From assembly GCA_024281055.1 (NCBI GenBank), contig JAMXLF010000070.1, positions 1-64,000 of the forward strand: DNA of 64,000 bases, given 5' to 3'. Both the position numbers and the translations under genes were made by a program. The notes under the pieces were generated by a model. It ran no database searches. It saw only the letters and a list, made by a program, of their open reading frames with translations, and had not been told where the DNA came from. Positions 1-9,500 of this stretch are shown here, piece by piece; position 1 is the stretch's first letter; every line of letters starts with the position of its first letter. The DNA comes from Geobacteraceae bacterium. GTDB lineage: Bacteria; Desulfobacterota; Desulfuromonadia; Geobacterales; Geobacteraceae.

Positions 1-384
1 GGCAAGACCGACATAGCGGTGTTCCGTCCCTCGGAGGGCAACTGGTATATCATGAACAGCGCCACCGGCACTACCAAGGTCGTCCAGTGGGGTGCCTCGG
101 GTGATATTCCCGCCCCCGGCGATTATGATGGCGACGGCAAGACCGACATAGCCATCTGGCGCCCCTCCAATGGCACCTGGTATATCATGAACAGCGCCAC
201 TAACACTACCAAGGTTGTCCAGTGGGGCGTCTCGGGTGACGTCCCCGTCCCCGGTGAATATGACGGGAGTGCCGACATGGCCGTCTGGCGTCCCTCCAAC
301 GGCAATTGGTACATCACGAACAGCGCCTCTGGCACGCAACGCGTCGTATCGTGGGGGGTGTCGACAGACCAGGCAGTCAAGTAG
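1..384 (+). CDS. C-terminal part of a secreted FG-GAP/VCBS-like repeat protein (5' end outside window)
   Basis: The frame is open from the first base, so the start lies upstream; 127 residues are visible. They form tandem units of about 45-48 residues with the pattern DYDGDGKTDIAIWRPSNGTW followed by a Y-I-M-N-S and a VVQWG segment. The DxDGDGxxD core is the calcium-binding-like loop of FG-GAP/VCBS beta-propeller repeats. The last unit is degenerate (EYDGSADMAVW, with the loop shortened) and the protein ends a few residues later. Such proteins are normally exported and mediate surface binding; the actual partner cannot be told from this fragment. It stops about 115 bases before the riboswitch that precedes the next gene, so the two are probably separate transcription units. 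Confidence 0.75.
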   Translation, partial: GKTDIAVFRPSEGNWYIMNSATGTTKVVQWGASGDIPAPGDYDGDGKTDIAIWRPSNGTWYIMNSATNTTKVVQWGVSGDVPVPGEYDGSADMAVWRPSNGNWYITNSASGTQRVVSWGVSTDQAVK

Positions 385-499
385 ATTGGCACAAACACGA
401 AGGCCGACCAGGAAGAGGTTTGGGCGATTCCGTCCAGGGTTAACCGTATAAAAGTATTCGAACGGGAGGTGAGGCAACACACCAAGCAGAATCGAAGTA

Positions 500-594
500 A
501 AGCCTGACAAAGGTAAACCACCCGAAAGGGTGGGACGCAAAGCCGCTGGTCTAACTCCTGGAAATCCGGGATATGGCAGCAGGGCTGCCGGGCG
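500..594 (+). promoter_or_regulatory. Cyclic di-GMP-I (GEMM-I) riboswitch aptamer
   Basis: The conserved GEMM-I core is directly readable: GGTAAACC at 512-519, a P2 hairpin CCACCC-GAAA-GGGTGG with a GNRA tetraloop, then GGGACGCAAAGCC at 532-544, and a P3 stem closing with GGCAGCAGGGCTGCC. The base that discriminates ligand (position 20 of the Vc2 aptamer) aligns to G512, which is the c-di-GMP type; cGAMP-sensing Geobacter variants carry A there. It lies in the leader of the secreted protein starting at 661. The expression platform is not clear: GCGAA at 592-596 could pair with TTCGC at 622-626 to form an alternative hairpin, but no strong U-tract follows. Whether the ligand turns expression on or off cannot be read. 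Confidence 0.9.
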
Positions 595-660
595 AATGAT
601 GCAGTGCCATCCGGGCTGTGGTTCGCTCAATTTGATAACACAGTCAAGGAGGTACCTACT

Positions 661-2862
661 TTGAACTTGTCTACGATAGTTAACAAAAGCCTGAGCCACC
701 GGTTTCCGCGCGTATTACTGCTCATATGTTCTGTTTTTCTCCTGACGCTACATTTGACCGTTGGTGATTCCCTTGCCGCCCAGGCAAATCTGTCATGGAC
801 GGCTCCGACCACCTATACCGATGGTACGCCACTGACGTCACTGGCCGGTTACAAGGTGTACATGGGGACCTCCTCGGGGAATTACACACAGAATATCGAC
901 GTCGGCAATACCACGAGCTACACCTTGGGAAGCCTCAGCGACGGGACAACCTATTATTTTGCGGTGACAGCCTACGACGCCTCCGGGGATGTGAGCGGGT
1001 ATTCCAACCAGGCGTCCCTCACTACGTCGGCGGCGTCATCGACCCTGTACACCTTGACGGGATCGGCAGGTAGCGGCGGTTCCATCTCCCCGTCAGGGGC
1101 CGTCGTCGTCTCCCAGGGAGCCAGCCAGACATTTGCTATCACTCCTGCCAGCGGATACAAGGTTGCGGGCGTGACGGTGGACGGCTCATCAGCCGGTGCC
1201 GTCTCCTCCTATACCTTCAGCAATGTCGCTGCCAACCACACGATCGCGGCAAGCTTTGCAGTCAATGCCTATACTATTTCTGCCAGCGCCGGGACCGGCG
1301 GAAGTATCTCTCCTTCCGGTACGACGACCGTCAATTCCGGCGCGAGCCAGACCTGCAGCATCACCCCGGCTGCCGGTTACCAGGTCGCGGCTGTGACGGT
1401 CGACGGCGTGTCAGTTGGTGCCGTCTCCTCATATACCTTTAGCAATGTCGCGGCCAGCCACACAATCGCGGCGATATTTGCATCAAGCACGTCGACGTCG
1501 ACCTCGCTTACCAGTTCAGCCGTTTGGCAGAATCAATCGTTTGCCTCGCAAAATGGGGTGTTCACCGCTGGTTTTGACATGGTTCCCAATGCCGCAGGTA
1601 TCGACGCCGTGACAATGCTGTCCGCTGTCGCCGCCCAAGCCTATACCGACGGGGCAGCCATCGTTCGATTCAATACGACTGGCACTATCGATGCCCGCAA
1701 CGGTGGCGCTTACGCAGCAGCCGTGACTGTGCCCTATACGGCCGGCAGCACCTACCACGTCCGCATGGTTGTCAATGTTCCCCAACATGTCTACGACGTC
1801 TACGTGACGCCGCCGGGGGGGAGCGAAATCAAACTGGCCGCTGGTTACGCCTTTAGAACGGAGCAGGCCACCGTATCCGTACTCAATAACCTTGCCGTCT
1901 ATGCAAACCCCGGCAGTCACACAGTGCTGAATTTTGCGCTGGCACCCCAGGCATCATACTCTATTTCAGCATCTGCCGGCACGGGGGGCAGCATCTCTCC
2001 TGCGGGAACAACGACGGTGGCATCGGGTTCGACCCAGACGTATACCATCACTCCCGCCGCCGGTTACCAGGTGTCCGCTGTCACGGTTGACGGCGCCTCG
2101 GTCGGTGCCGTATCCACCTACACCTTCAGCAACGTAGCGGCCAACCACACGATTTCGGCAATCTTTGTCAGCAATGTTGTCACCTATACGATTTCGGCCA
2201 GCGCCGGAGCGGGCGGGAGCATCACCCCTGCGGGCACGACAACCGTCAATTCCGGGTCGAGCCAGATATTTACCATCACTCCCGCTTCGGGTTACCAAAT
2301 TGCCGGCGTGACGGTTGACGGCGCCTCGGTCGGTGCCGTGTCCACCTACACCTTCAGCAACGTAGCGGCCAACCACACGATCTCGGCAAGCTTTGCCAGC
2401 AATGTTGTCACCTATACGATTTCGGCCAGCGCCGGAGCAGGCGGGAGTATCACCCCTGCGGGCACGACAACCGTCAATTCCGGGTCGAGCCAGACTTTTG
2501 CCATCACTCCCGCCTCGGGTTACCAGATTGCCGACGTGACGGTCGATGGGGTATCGGTTGGTGCTGTATCCTCCTATACCATTTCGGGTGTCTCGGCAAA
2601 TCATACGATCAACGCCACCTTTGCACCGACTACGACAGGTTTCACCATAACGGCCTCCGCGGGGACCGGCGGGAAGATCTCTCCGGCGGGAACGGTTTCC
2701 GTAACCGGTGGGGCAAACAAAACTTTCACCATCCAGCCGAGCAAGCGATATACTATTCTCGATGTAAAGGTGGACGGCGTGTCTGTAGGCGCGGTAAGTT
2801 CCTACAGTTTCAGCAACATAACAGCCAATCACACCATACAGGCATCTTTCCAGCACCAGTAG
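661..2862 (+). CDS. Secreted fibronectin-III / bacterial beta-repeat protein under riboswitch control
   Basis: The start is the TTG at 661 because AAGGAGG lies 8-14 bases upstream and the reading from there gives a clean signal peptide (hydrophobic VLLLICSVFLLTL, cleavage near SLAAQA); 733 residues. Residues about 38-120 form a fibronectin type III domain (ANLSWTAP, DGTTYYFAVTAYD). Two InlB-B-like/bacterial repeat units follow. A jelly-roll/laminin-G-like domain spans roughly residues 275-420, and four more repeat units run to the C-terminus. Each repeat is about 70 residues with GGSISPSGTTTV, ITPAAGYQVAAVTVDG and YTFSNVAANHTI. Such proteins are exported adhesins or matrix proteins; no catalytic motif is visible. 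Neighbouring units are nearly identical in DNA, so copy number may vary. The next gene starts 57 bases later and is probably co-transcribed. Confidence 0.8.
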   Translation: MNLSTIVNKSLSHRFPRVLLLICSVFLLTLHLTVGDSLAAQANLSWTAPTTYTDGTPLTSLAGYKVYMGTSSGNYTQNIDVGNTTSYTLGSLSDGTTYYFAVTAYDASGDVSGYSNQASLTTSAASSTLYTLTGSAGSGGSISPSGAVVVSQGASQTFAITPASGYKVAGVTVDGSSAGAVSSYTFSNVAANHTIAASFAVNAYTISASAGTGGSISPSGTTTVNSGASQTCSITPAAGYQVAAVTVDGVSVGAVSSYTFSNVAASHTIAAIFASSTSTSTSLTSSAVWQNQSFASQNGVFTAGFDMVPNAAGIDAVTMLSAVAAQAYTDGAAIVRFNTTGTIDARNGGAYAAAVTVPYTAGSTYHVRMVVNVPQHVYDVYVTPPGGSEIKLAAGYAFRTEQATVSVLNNLAVYANPGSHTVLNFALAPQASYSISASAGTGGSISPAGTTTVASGSTQTYTITPAAGYQVSAVTVDGASVGAVSTYTFSNVAANHTISAIFVSNVVTYTISASAGAGGSITPAGTTTVNSGSSQIFTITPASGYQIAGVTVDGASVGAVSTYTFSNVAANHTISASFASNVVTYTISASAGAGGSITPAGTTTVNSGSSQTFAITPASGYQIADVTVDGVSVGAVSSYTISGVSANHTINATFAPTTTGFTITASAGTGGKISPAGTVSVTGGANKTFTIQPSKRYTILDVKVDGVSVGAVSSYSFSNITANHTIQASFQHQ

Positions 2863-2919
2863 CGTGAGACTTCGAGGTATCGAAGGTTCTAAACGTTAAT
2901 TCGGAAAAGAGGAGTTTAT

Positions 2920-4599
2920 ATGATAATCAAAAAAGCACAAGAAAAGGGAAGCAAGCTCTTAGCCTTTGTGTGTCTGGCCGCTCTGACCGGAACCGCATCG
3001 GTGGCCGGGGCCACCTACAGCCTTCCTGCCGACCGCTCTGTCGTGTGGCAGGGGAATGCCGGGGTTCAGGGGGATATCCCTTCCCGAACAACTATCTACA
3101 CGACGTTGAGCCCGTCGGGCGGGGATGATACTTCAGCTGTCCAGACGGCAATCAATAATTGTCCGTCAGGACAGGTGGTAAAATTGAATGCCGGCACATT
3201 CAAGGTCAGCAGCGCGATCCAGCTGAAATCAGGGGTAACTTTACGTGGGGCCGGCATGGGATCGACTACAATTCAAGGTCAATCCGGTATGAGCAGTGGC
3301 TTTGTATTAGGCGTCGGCACCTCATCAAGTCTGGGTACTTCCATTAACCTCAGCAGCACGGCTTCAAAAGGCAGCACAACGATAACGACTTCAACCCCGC
3401 ATGGATGGAGTGTCGGCACTATTCTCCTTATCGACCAACTGAATAATCCGACGGGGGATCCCCCGGTTACCAATATCGGGGACAATGGCACCTGCACCTG
3501 GTGTGGACGCGGAAATGGCACCCGATCCATGGGTCAAATGGCTAAAGTGATCGCAGTTCCCAATTCTCAGACCGCAACCTTGGACGTGCCACTTTATTGG
3601 ACCTACGACATTAGCTTGACTCCGCAAGCCACAGCCGTAAGCAGCCCCGTTGCCAATGCAGGTGTCGAGGATTTGACCGTTGATAATGAAACAAGCAACC
3701 AGGGTACCAATGTTCAGATGGTCGGCGCCAGCAATTGTTGGCTATTGAGGGTTGAGGTTCTCGGCTCCAATATGTACTCCGTTTATCTCAGATATGCCTA
3801 TCGGAACACGATCAGGGGCTGTAACGTGCACGAGGGTGTTCCCGCATTGCCGGCGACGGGTTCTCAGTATAACACGAGCAAGGCATATGGCATTTCTTTC
3901 CTTACGGGTTCCGCAAACCTCGTGGAAAATAACCAGATCTATCATCTCGATATGGGCGTGATGGCGGGTGGCGGCCCCATGACGGGAAACGTGATAGCCT
4001 ATAATTATGTTGCCGCAATGTACTACGCACCTTCTGCCGGTTGGCAAGTTGATACGTTCAGGGCGCATAGCGCTCATTCTGCCATGAACTTGTTCGAAGG
4101 CAACTGGCTGGTGGGCGATTGTAAAAACGATAATGTATGGGGCTCAAGCAGTCACAACACGTTCTTCCGCAACAGAAATACCTTGGACACGACAAGGGCT
4201 TCATCAGCCTGGGATTATTCGTTGTATGCCAATAACCAATATTACAACATAATTGGCAACGTGATTGGCACGACTGGCTTTGAAACGGCATATTCCGTTG
4301 CTATTGGATCAGGTTCAACAGCGATTTATGCGATTGATACAAGTGTTTCTAACACGTTACGCCATGCAAACTGGGACGTAGTGAATAAGGGGGTGGTGTG
4401 GAACGGTGCCGATGATCATACCTTGCCGGCATCATTCTATCTCGCAAGCAAGCCAAGCTGGTGGGGCTCGACCCAGTGGCCGGCAATCGGTCCGGATGTC
4501 TCTCCCATGTACCCCGCTGTCTCCACCATTGGCACAGGAACGCCGTGGGGCAGTTCCAAGCCTCCCCTGTCGCCTCCGGCTTTGCTCAAGGCTCAGTAA
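2920..4599 (+). CDS. Secreted right-handed beta-helix protein (pectate-lyase-3-like)
   Basis: 559 residues from ATG with AAGAGGAG just upstream. An N-terminal signal peptide (LLAFVCLAALTGTASVAGA) is followed by a region typical of phage tailspike/pectate-lyase-3 beta-helices: GDDTSAVQTAINNC, VVKLNAGTFKVSSAIQLKSG and VTLRGAGMGSTTIQG. The middle has the ladder of N-rich rungs (NLVENNQIYHLDMG, GNVIAYNYVAAMYY, NLFEGNWL, HNTFFRNRNT) expected of parallel beta-helix coils. The C-terminus (WWGSTQWPAIGPDVSPMYP) is shared with the paralogue at 4867. Family members bind or cleave polysaccharide; catalytic residues cannot be assigned here. Given the adjoining exopolysaccharide cluster, a polysaccharide lyase or a matrix-binding role is inferred. 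Confidence 0.8.
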   Translation: MIIKKAQEKGSKLLAFVCLAALTGTASVAGATYSLPADRSVVWQGNAGVQGDIPSRTTIYTTLSPSGGDDTSAVQTAINNCPSGQVVKLNAGTFKVSSAIQLKSGVTLRGAGMGSTTIQGQSGMSSGFVLGVGTSSSLGTSINLSSTASKGSTTITTSTPHGWSVGTILLIDQLNNPTGDPPVTNIGDNGTCTWCGRGNGTRSMGQMAKVIAVPNSQTATLDVPLYWTYDISLTPQATAVSSPVANAGVEDLTVDNETSNQGTNVQMVGASNCWLLRVEVLGSNMYSVYLRYAYRNTIRGCNVHEGVPALPATGSQYNTSKAYGISFLTGSANLVENNQIYHLDMGVMAGGGPMTGNVIAYNYVAAMYYAPSAGWQVDTFRAHSAHSAMNLFEGNWLVGDCKNDNVWGSSSHNTFFRNRNTLDTTRASSAWDYSLYANNQYYNIIGNVIGTTGFETAYSVAIGSGSTAIYAIDTSVSNTLRHANWDVVNKGVVWNGADDHTLPASFYLASKPSWWGSTQWPAIGPDVSPMYPAVSTIGTGTPWGSSKPPLSPPALLKAQ

Positions 4600-4646
4600 C
4601 CTGCTGTCCAGGGACTGACCCTTCGTGGATACCTGATTATCGAATA

Positions 4647-4680
4647 CCGGGACATTGCTGAAAAGTCAGCGATGTCCCGG
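4647..4680 (+). terminator. Strong hairpin after the first beta-helix gene
   Basis: CCGGGACATTGCTGA at 4647-4661 pairs with TCAGCGATGTCCCGG at 4666-4680, giving a 15-bp stem with one G-U wobble and a 4-base loop. It lies 47 bases after the stop at 4599. Only a short TTCCCC follows rather than a long T-tract, so termination may be partial or factor-assisted. Confidence 0.6.
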
Positions 4681-4866
4681 TTCCCCAGCCTCATCTATTC
4701 TCTGACAACAAACGAATGCGACGCACAGGCGCTTTCAGATTCTCCGCACGCATAACGGGTGACATTCCTGCAGGTGCTCCGCCATGGCGAGCCTCGGCGA
4801 AACGGCCGACTTGCATCGAAACCGAAATGCATTACCATTCTATGGAAACAAGCGAGGAGGGAAAAA
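4681..4866 (+). other. Leader of the second beta-helix gene with two adjacent hairpins
   Basis: This stretch holds no convincing ORF ending before the next gene. Two neighbouring hairpins can be drawn: GCTC(c)GC...GCGAGC at 4776-4792 and TCGGC-gaaacg-GCCGA at 4794-4809, about 60 bases before the start codon at 4867. I do not recognise a known riboswitch class. GAGGAGGG just before 4867 is the ribosome-binding site. Confidence 0.35.
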
Positions 4867-6567
4867 ATGAAGCCAGAAAGAATTCAAGATCCAAGGAGCA
4901 GATTTACGCAACGGTCCTTGGCTTTTATGCTTTTGGTCGCCCTGACCGGAGTTGCTTCAGTGGCGGGAGCCACCTATAGTCTCCCTGTCGACCGCTCTGT
5001 CGTATGGCAGGGCAATGTCGGGGTTCAGGGTGATATCCCTGCGCGAACGTCAATTTACACAACACTTTCCCCTTCCGGTGGCAACGATTCTGCGGCCATA
5101 AACGCCGCAATCTCCGCTTGTCCTGCCGGTCAGGTAGTGAAGCTTGGTCCCGGGACGTTCAACATTGATGCCATGATAAACGTCAAATCCGGCATTACCC
5201 TGCGTGGTTCCGGTATGGGAGTCACGACACTTCACGGCAATGCGGGGATAACCGGTTATTATGTTGTCGGTATTGACGGAGGGCCGTCCTTAGGCACGTC
5301 TGTCGCGGTTACCGCCGGTCTGGCCAAAGGGACTACCACCATCACCACGGGATCCACAACCGGATGGAGCGTCGGGGACATCGTTCTCATCGACCAGCTA
5401 AACGACACCGCTGGAACGTATGGCCCCGTTGTATCATCAATCGGAACGAATGGTTCCCCGGGCGAAACGTGGGCGAGTCGGGGGAATGGTGCCCGGGTGG
5501 AAGGACAGGTCAATAAGATAGTCTCAATATCCGGCACGAGCATAACGCTGGAAACTCCTCTTTACTGGGATTTCAATGCCGCGCTGACTCCCCAGATAAC
5601 GAAGATCAACGGGATCAAGACAATGGCCGGTATAGAGGACTTGACCGTAGACAATCAGACATCACAGACCAACGGGATTGAGATTTACGGCACCGTGAAT
5701 TGCTGGCTGAAAGGCGTGGAACTGAACGGCTCCGTACAGAATGGCATCGAGTTTGAAAAGAGTTACCGGGATACCATCAGGTCATGCAAGATTCACGAGG
5801 GCGTTCCCGCTTTACCGGTCACGGGGCCGCAATACTATTCCAGTCGTGCGTATGGCATATTCATGAACATTGTCTCGGCGAGCCTGATAGAGAATAACCA
5901 GTTTTACCATCTCGACATGACCACCTGCATGAGTGGCCCCAATTCGGGTAACGTCATAAGCTACAATTACATCAACGAAATGTACTATTCCGAAGACATG
6001 ACATGGCAGAGCGATTCGTTCAGTCTGCATGGCGGGCATGCGAGGGCAAATCTGTTCGAAGGTAACCTGGGAGTTTCATCGTTTGAAGCTGATGATATAT
6101 GGGGGAGCTCCAGTCACAATGTGCTGTTCAGGAACAGAATTACGTTGGACCAGAAGCGACCTCAACGTGCTTTTGATGTGGCACTTTATTCCATGAGTTC
6201 GTATTTCAGCATCATCGGTAATGTGTTTGGAACGACGGGTTTTGAGACAGCATATACTACGGCTACTTCCAATATCGATACTCATGCCATCTATGGTCTG
6301 GATCCGGCAATATCAGCTTCAACACTGGTCCATGCCAATTGGGACAGCGTTACGAACGGCGTGAAATGGAACGGAACGGATGATCATGTGTTGCCCGGTT
6401 CACTCTATCTGAGCAGCAAACCCGGCTGGTGGGGAAGCATACCGTGGCCGGCAATCGGTCCGGATGTGTCTCCGATGTATCCCGCCGCGCCGGCAGTTGG
6501 AACGGGCACGCCATGGAACGCTTCGACGGTTGTCTTGTCTCCCCCAACTTTGCTGAAGGCTCAGTAA
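4867..6567 (+). CDS. Secreted right-handed beta-helix protein, tandem paralogue
   Basis: The start at ATG 4867 is chosen because GAGGAGGG precedes it and the signal peptide (LAFMLLVALTGVASVAGA) then sits at the N-terminus; reading further upstream adds an unlikely 36-residue extension. 566 residues. It closely parallels the previous gene along its whole length: YSLPVDRSVVWQGN, the pectate-lyase-3 block (DSAAINAAISACPAGQVV, GITLRGSGMGVTT), N-rich beta-helix rungs (ENNQFYHLDM, GNVISYNYINEMYY), and the C-terminal WPAIGPDVSPMYP and LSPPTLLKAQ. It arose by tandem duplication and has its own leader, so the two copies may be expressed differently. A polysaccharide-degrading or -binding role is inferred from fold only. 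It is convergent with the NHL gene ending at 6599. Confidence 0.8.
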   Translation: MKPERIQDPRSRFTQRSLAFMLLVALTGVASVAGATYSLPVDRSVVWQGNVGVQGDIPARTSIYTTLSPSGGNDSAAINAAISACPAGQVVKLGPGTFNIDAMINVKSGITLRGSGMGVTTLHGNAGITGYYVVGIDGGPSLGTSVAVTAGLAKGTTTITTGSTTGWSVGDIVLIDQLNDTAGTYGPVVSSIGTNGSPGETWASRGNGARVEGQVNKIVSISGTSITLETPLYWDFNAALTPQITKINGIKTMAGIEDLTVDNQTSQTNGIEIYGTVNCWLKGVELNGSVQNGIEFEKSYRDTIRSCKIHEGVPALPVTGPQYYSSRAYGIFMNIVSASLIENNQFYHLDMTTCMSGPNSGNVISYNYINEMYYSEDMTWQSDSFSLHGGHARANLFEGNLGVSSFEADDIWGSSSHNVLFRNRITLDQKRPQRAFDVALYSMSSYFSIIGNVFGTTGFETAYTTATSNIDTHAIYGLDPAISASTLVHANWDSVTNGVKWNGTDDHVLPGSLYLSSKPGWWGSIPWPAIGPDVSPMYPAAPAVGTGTPWNASTVVLSPPTLLKAQ

Positions 6568-6598
6568 TTTGCTTTTTTGCCAAAACAAAAGCAGTTCT

Positions 6599-9500
6599 TC
6601 ACCGTATGGAGGGTGAGGTTACTTTCCAGTCATACACCTCATATGAACCATTACTGCCTGGTCCGGTGCCGCATGTTTCCAATCCGGCATGATTGCCGGT
6701 TGGAAGAGCGCTATCAGTAACTGATGCTGCCAGAACATTATTTACATAGATAGTGATATTTGTTCCTACTATTCTTAATTCTACGTTATATGTCGTGTTA
6801 GCTGAAAGACTGGTTTGTCCGTAATGCGGTGCTAACAGAGTTTCATGGCCCAAGCCGTCCATATAGTATATACCCCAACCTAATCCCGAAGTATGCCCTG
6901 CTACATATCTTGCCCTTGTATCAGGATTGGTTCTTCCGCTTATCAAACAATTTGTCCCCGAAGCAGGTATATTCATATGTACCGTTGCTATAATACTATA
7001 GTCATTAACTGGTAGATTATACGTATTATAATAATTGGCATCGGAGGAAGAATACACGGCAGAATTTGGCCCATCTATATAAGCTAAATATACCCCATAT
7101 AAAAGTGTCCACGTTGCTCCGGTATCTCCAGTGTGATTCTGCAATGTAGTACTAGTCCCTGTACCTTGAAAAGTATCGCTTATGTATGTAACCGTATTCG
7201 CGAAGTTGGCCGTGATCGTTTGGCTGGTCGTAACGTTGTTAACGGCGAGAGGGTTGGCCGTCGTGGTCACGAATCCGTTGGTACCGGTCCAATTGACAAA
7301 GACATAGCCGCTGTTGGGCACCGCCGTGACCGCGGTGCTGCTGCCGCCATAGTTGACTGTCTGGGACGACGTCCCGGTGATCGTTCCGTTGGCACCGGGA
7401 ACAAAGTTAAGCGTGAAGGTCTGATCCCCCTCTTCTCGCAGCATGAAGACATCAAACGCATACGCCCTGTATTCACTCCCATAGGCCTGAGCCCGAACCG
7501 TGAAACTTCCATCGGCCCCAGGTTGAATACCCGTCCAGCGTGCCACGTAACCCGTGCTATGGTTATCCCCGGTATTGAACCACACCGAATAGTTGTCGAT
7601 GACGTTTACTCCAGTGGTACTGGCATTGGTGGCAGCATCGACACCCGAAAGGGTATACAACGTATTGCGGCTCGGATAGCTGCTGTTGGCACGCGAGGCC
7701 GATGTCGCGAACGTATAAGTCTTGGCGGGATTCAAACCCGTAAACGTCAGGTCAACCCACCAGCCGGAAGCTCCGTAGTGGATCGTGCCCGTCATGTCAC
7801 AGATACCACCGAAGGTAGTGCGAGCGTCGGTCCCAAGGGCAGTGTCATACCCGCCATACCAGTCGCTGCTCACATCGGACATCCAGACCACGCCACCGTT
7901 CTGTGTCAACGTTACGGTAACCCCTGTGGGGCTACCCGTCGCCTGATCGAGCAGCATACCAGAGGTGGGACCACTGTAATCTGTGCCAATGCCAAACGTC
8001 GTAACATTGGCCGCTTTGTAAGTCACCAGTTGCCCGTTAGGGTCCGTTGCGCTATGGAACGCGGCGGGATCATACACGCAGTCGTTATAGGCCGTCCAAC
8101 CGGAAGAAAGTACGGTTATGGCCGTGAAGTTCTGGGTCTGATTGGAAGTAACGCTGCTGTATGTCTTGGAGGCCGGGGTGAAGGTGTACCCCGCGAGGGT
8201 CGGCGTCACCGTGCCGGACCAGCCGGAGCTGACCGTGCCCGTGTAGACCCCATTCGTATTCGTCGCTGGGTTGCCCGGCAGGCCGTTCATCACCACGTTG
8301 GCAAGGGGCGACCCGTTGGACGTCACGGTCCCTGAGATCGTGAAAGTCTGGGATGACGTTGCCGTGTAATTCTGAGCCTGGTTGGCAGTGATGTTATTGT
8401 ATATGCTGGAGGGTGGTGTAAAAGTGTACCACGTCAGGGTCGGCGTCACCGTGCCGGACCAGCCGTAGCTGACCGTGCCCGTGTAGACCCCGTTCGTATT
8501 CGTCGCGGGGTTGCCGGGCAGGCCGTTCATCACCACGTTGGCAAGTGGTGACCCGTTGAATGTCACCGGCCCCGAGATCGTGAAGGTCTGGACCGACGTT
8601 ACCGTGTAATTCTGCGTCTGAGTGGAGGTGACGTTGCTGTATGTCTTGGAGGCCGGGGTAAAGGCATACCCCGCCAGGGTCGGCGTCACCGTGCCGGACC
8701 AGCCGGAGCTGACGGTGCCCGTGTAGACCCCGCTCGCGTTGGTCAAGGGGCTTCCCGGCAGGCCGCTCATCACCACGTTGGCAAGGGGCGACCCGCCGGA
8801 TGTGACCGTCCCCGATATCGTGAAGGTCTGGGTTGTCGACCCGTATCCAACGAACGCCTGGATGCGGCTGTTGTAATAGTCCACTACATAAACCCTTGCC
8901 CCTCCATCCACTGCCATGCCCGTCGGAAAATTGAACTGTCCGTTACCCGAGCCGTGACTCCCCCATTTTCCAAGAAAGCCCCCTGTATTGGTAAAGACCT
9001 GGACCCTGTCGTTTTCGGAATCGGCCACGTAGATGTTGCCGCTTCCATCGACGGCCACTCCCCTGGGATGTGCAAACTGCCCGTTGCCCGTGCCGGCGCT
9101 CCCGAAGGCCCTCAGGAAGTTTCCGGCGCTGTCGAAAACCTGGACCCTGTTATTCCATGCGTCAGCCACGTAGAGGTTGCCGCTTGCGCCGACCGTTATG
9201 CCGTGTGGCCAGTTGAAATATCCGTTGCCGGAGCCCAGCCTTCCTATGACCTTCAGAAAGGTCCCGCTGTTGTCGAAAACCTGGATCCTATTGTTGGAGG
9301 AATCGCTTACGTAGACAGTGCCATTCCCGTTGACAGCAACCCCGAGGGGAGCATTAAACTGGCCGTTGCCGGTGCCATAGCTTCCCCATTTCCTCAGGAA
9401 GTTTCCGGTGCTGTCGAATACCTCTATCCTGTTGTTGTCGGTATCGACCGCATAGGTGGTGCCGTTGCCGTCGACCGCGATGCCTCGGGGGAATAACAGC

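Noticed and set aside
500-594. Possible cGAMP-type GEMM-Ib riboswitch
   Set aside because: At first the base next to the GG looked like an A at the discriminating position. Aligning to the Vc2 and Geobacter aptamers by distance to AAACC puts G512 there, which is the c-di-GMP type.
1966-2856. Long antisense frame of about 296 codons
   Set aside because: It lies opposite the repeat region of the secreted protein and encodes low-complexity Gly/Arg-rich sequence; it is a shadow of a GC-biased repetitive gene.
7133-8335. 400-codon frame opposite the NHL protein A gene
   Set aside because: Arg/Gly-rich composition without domains, lying wholly inside a well-supported coding region; similar shadows occur opposite all three NHL genes.
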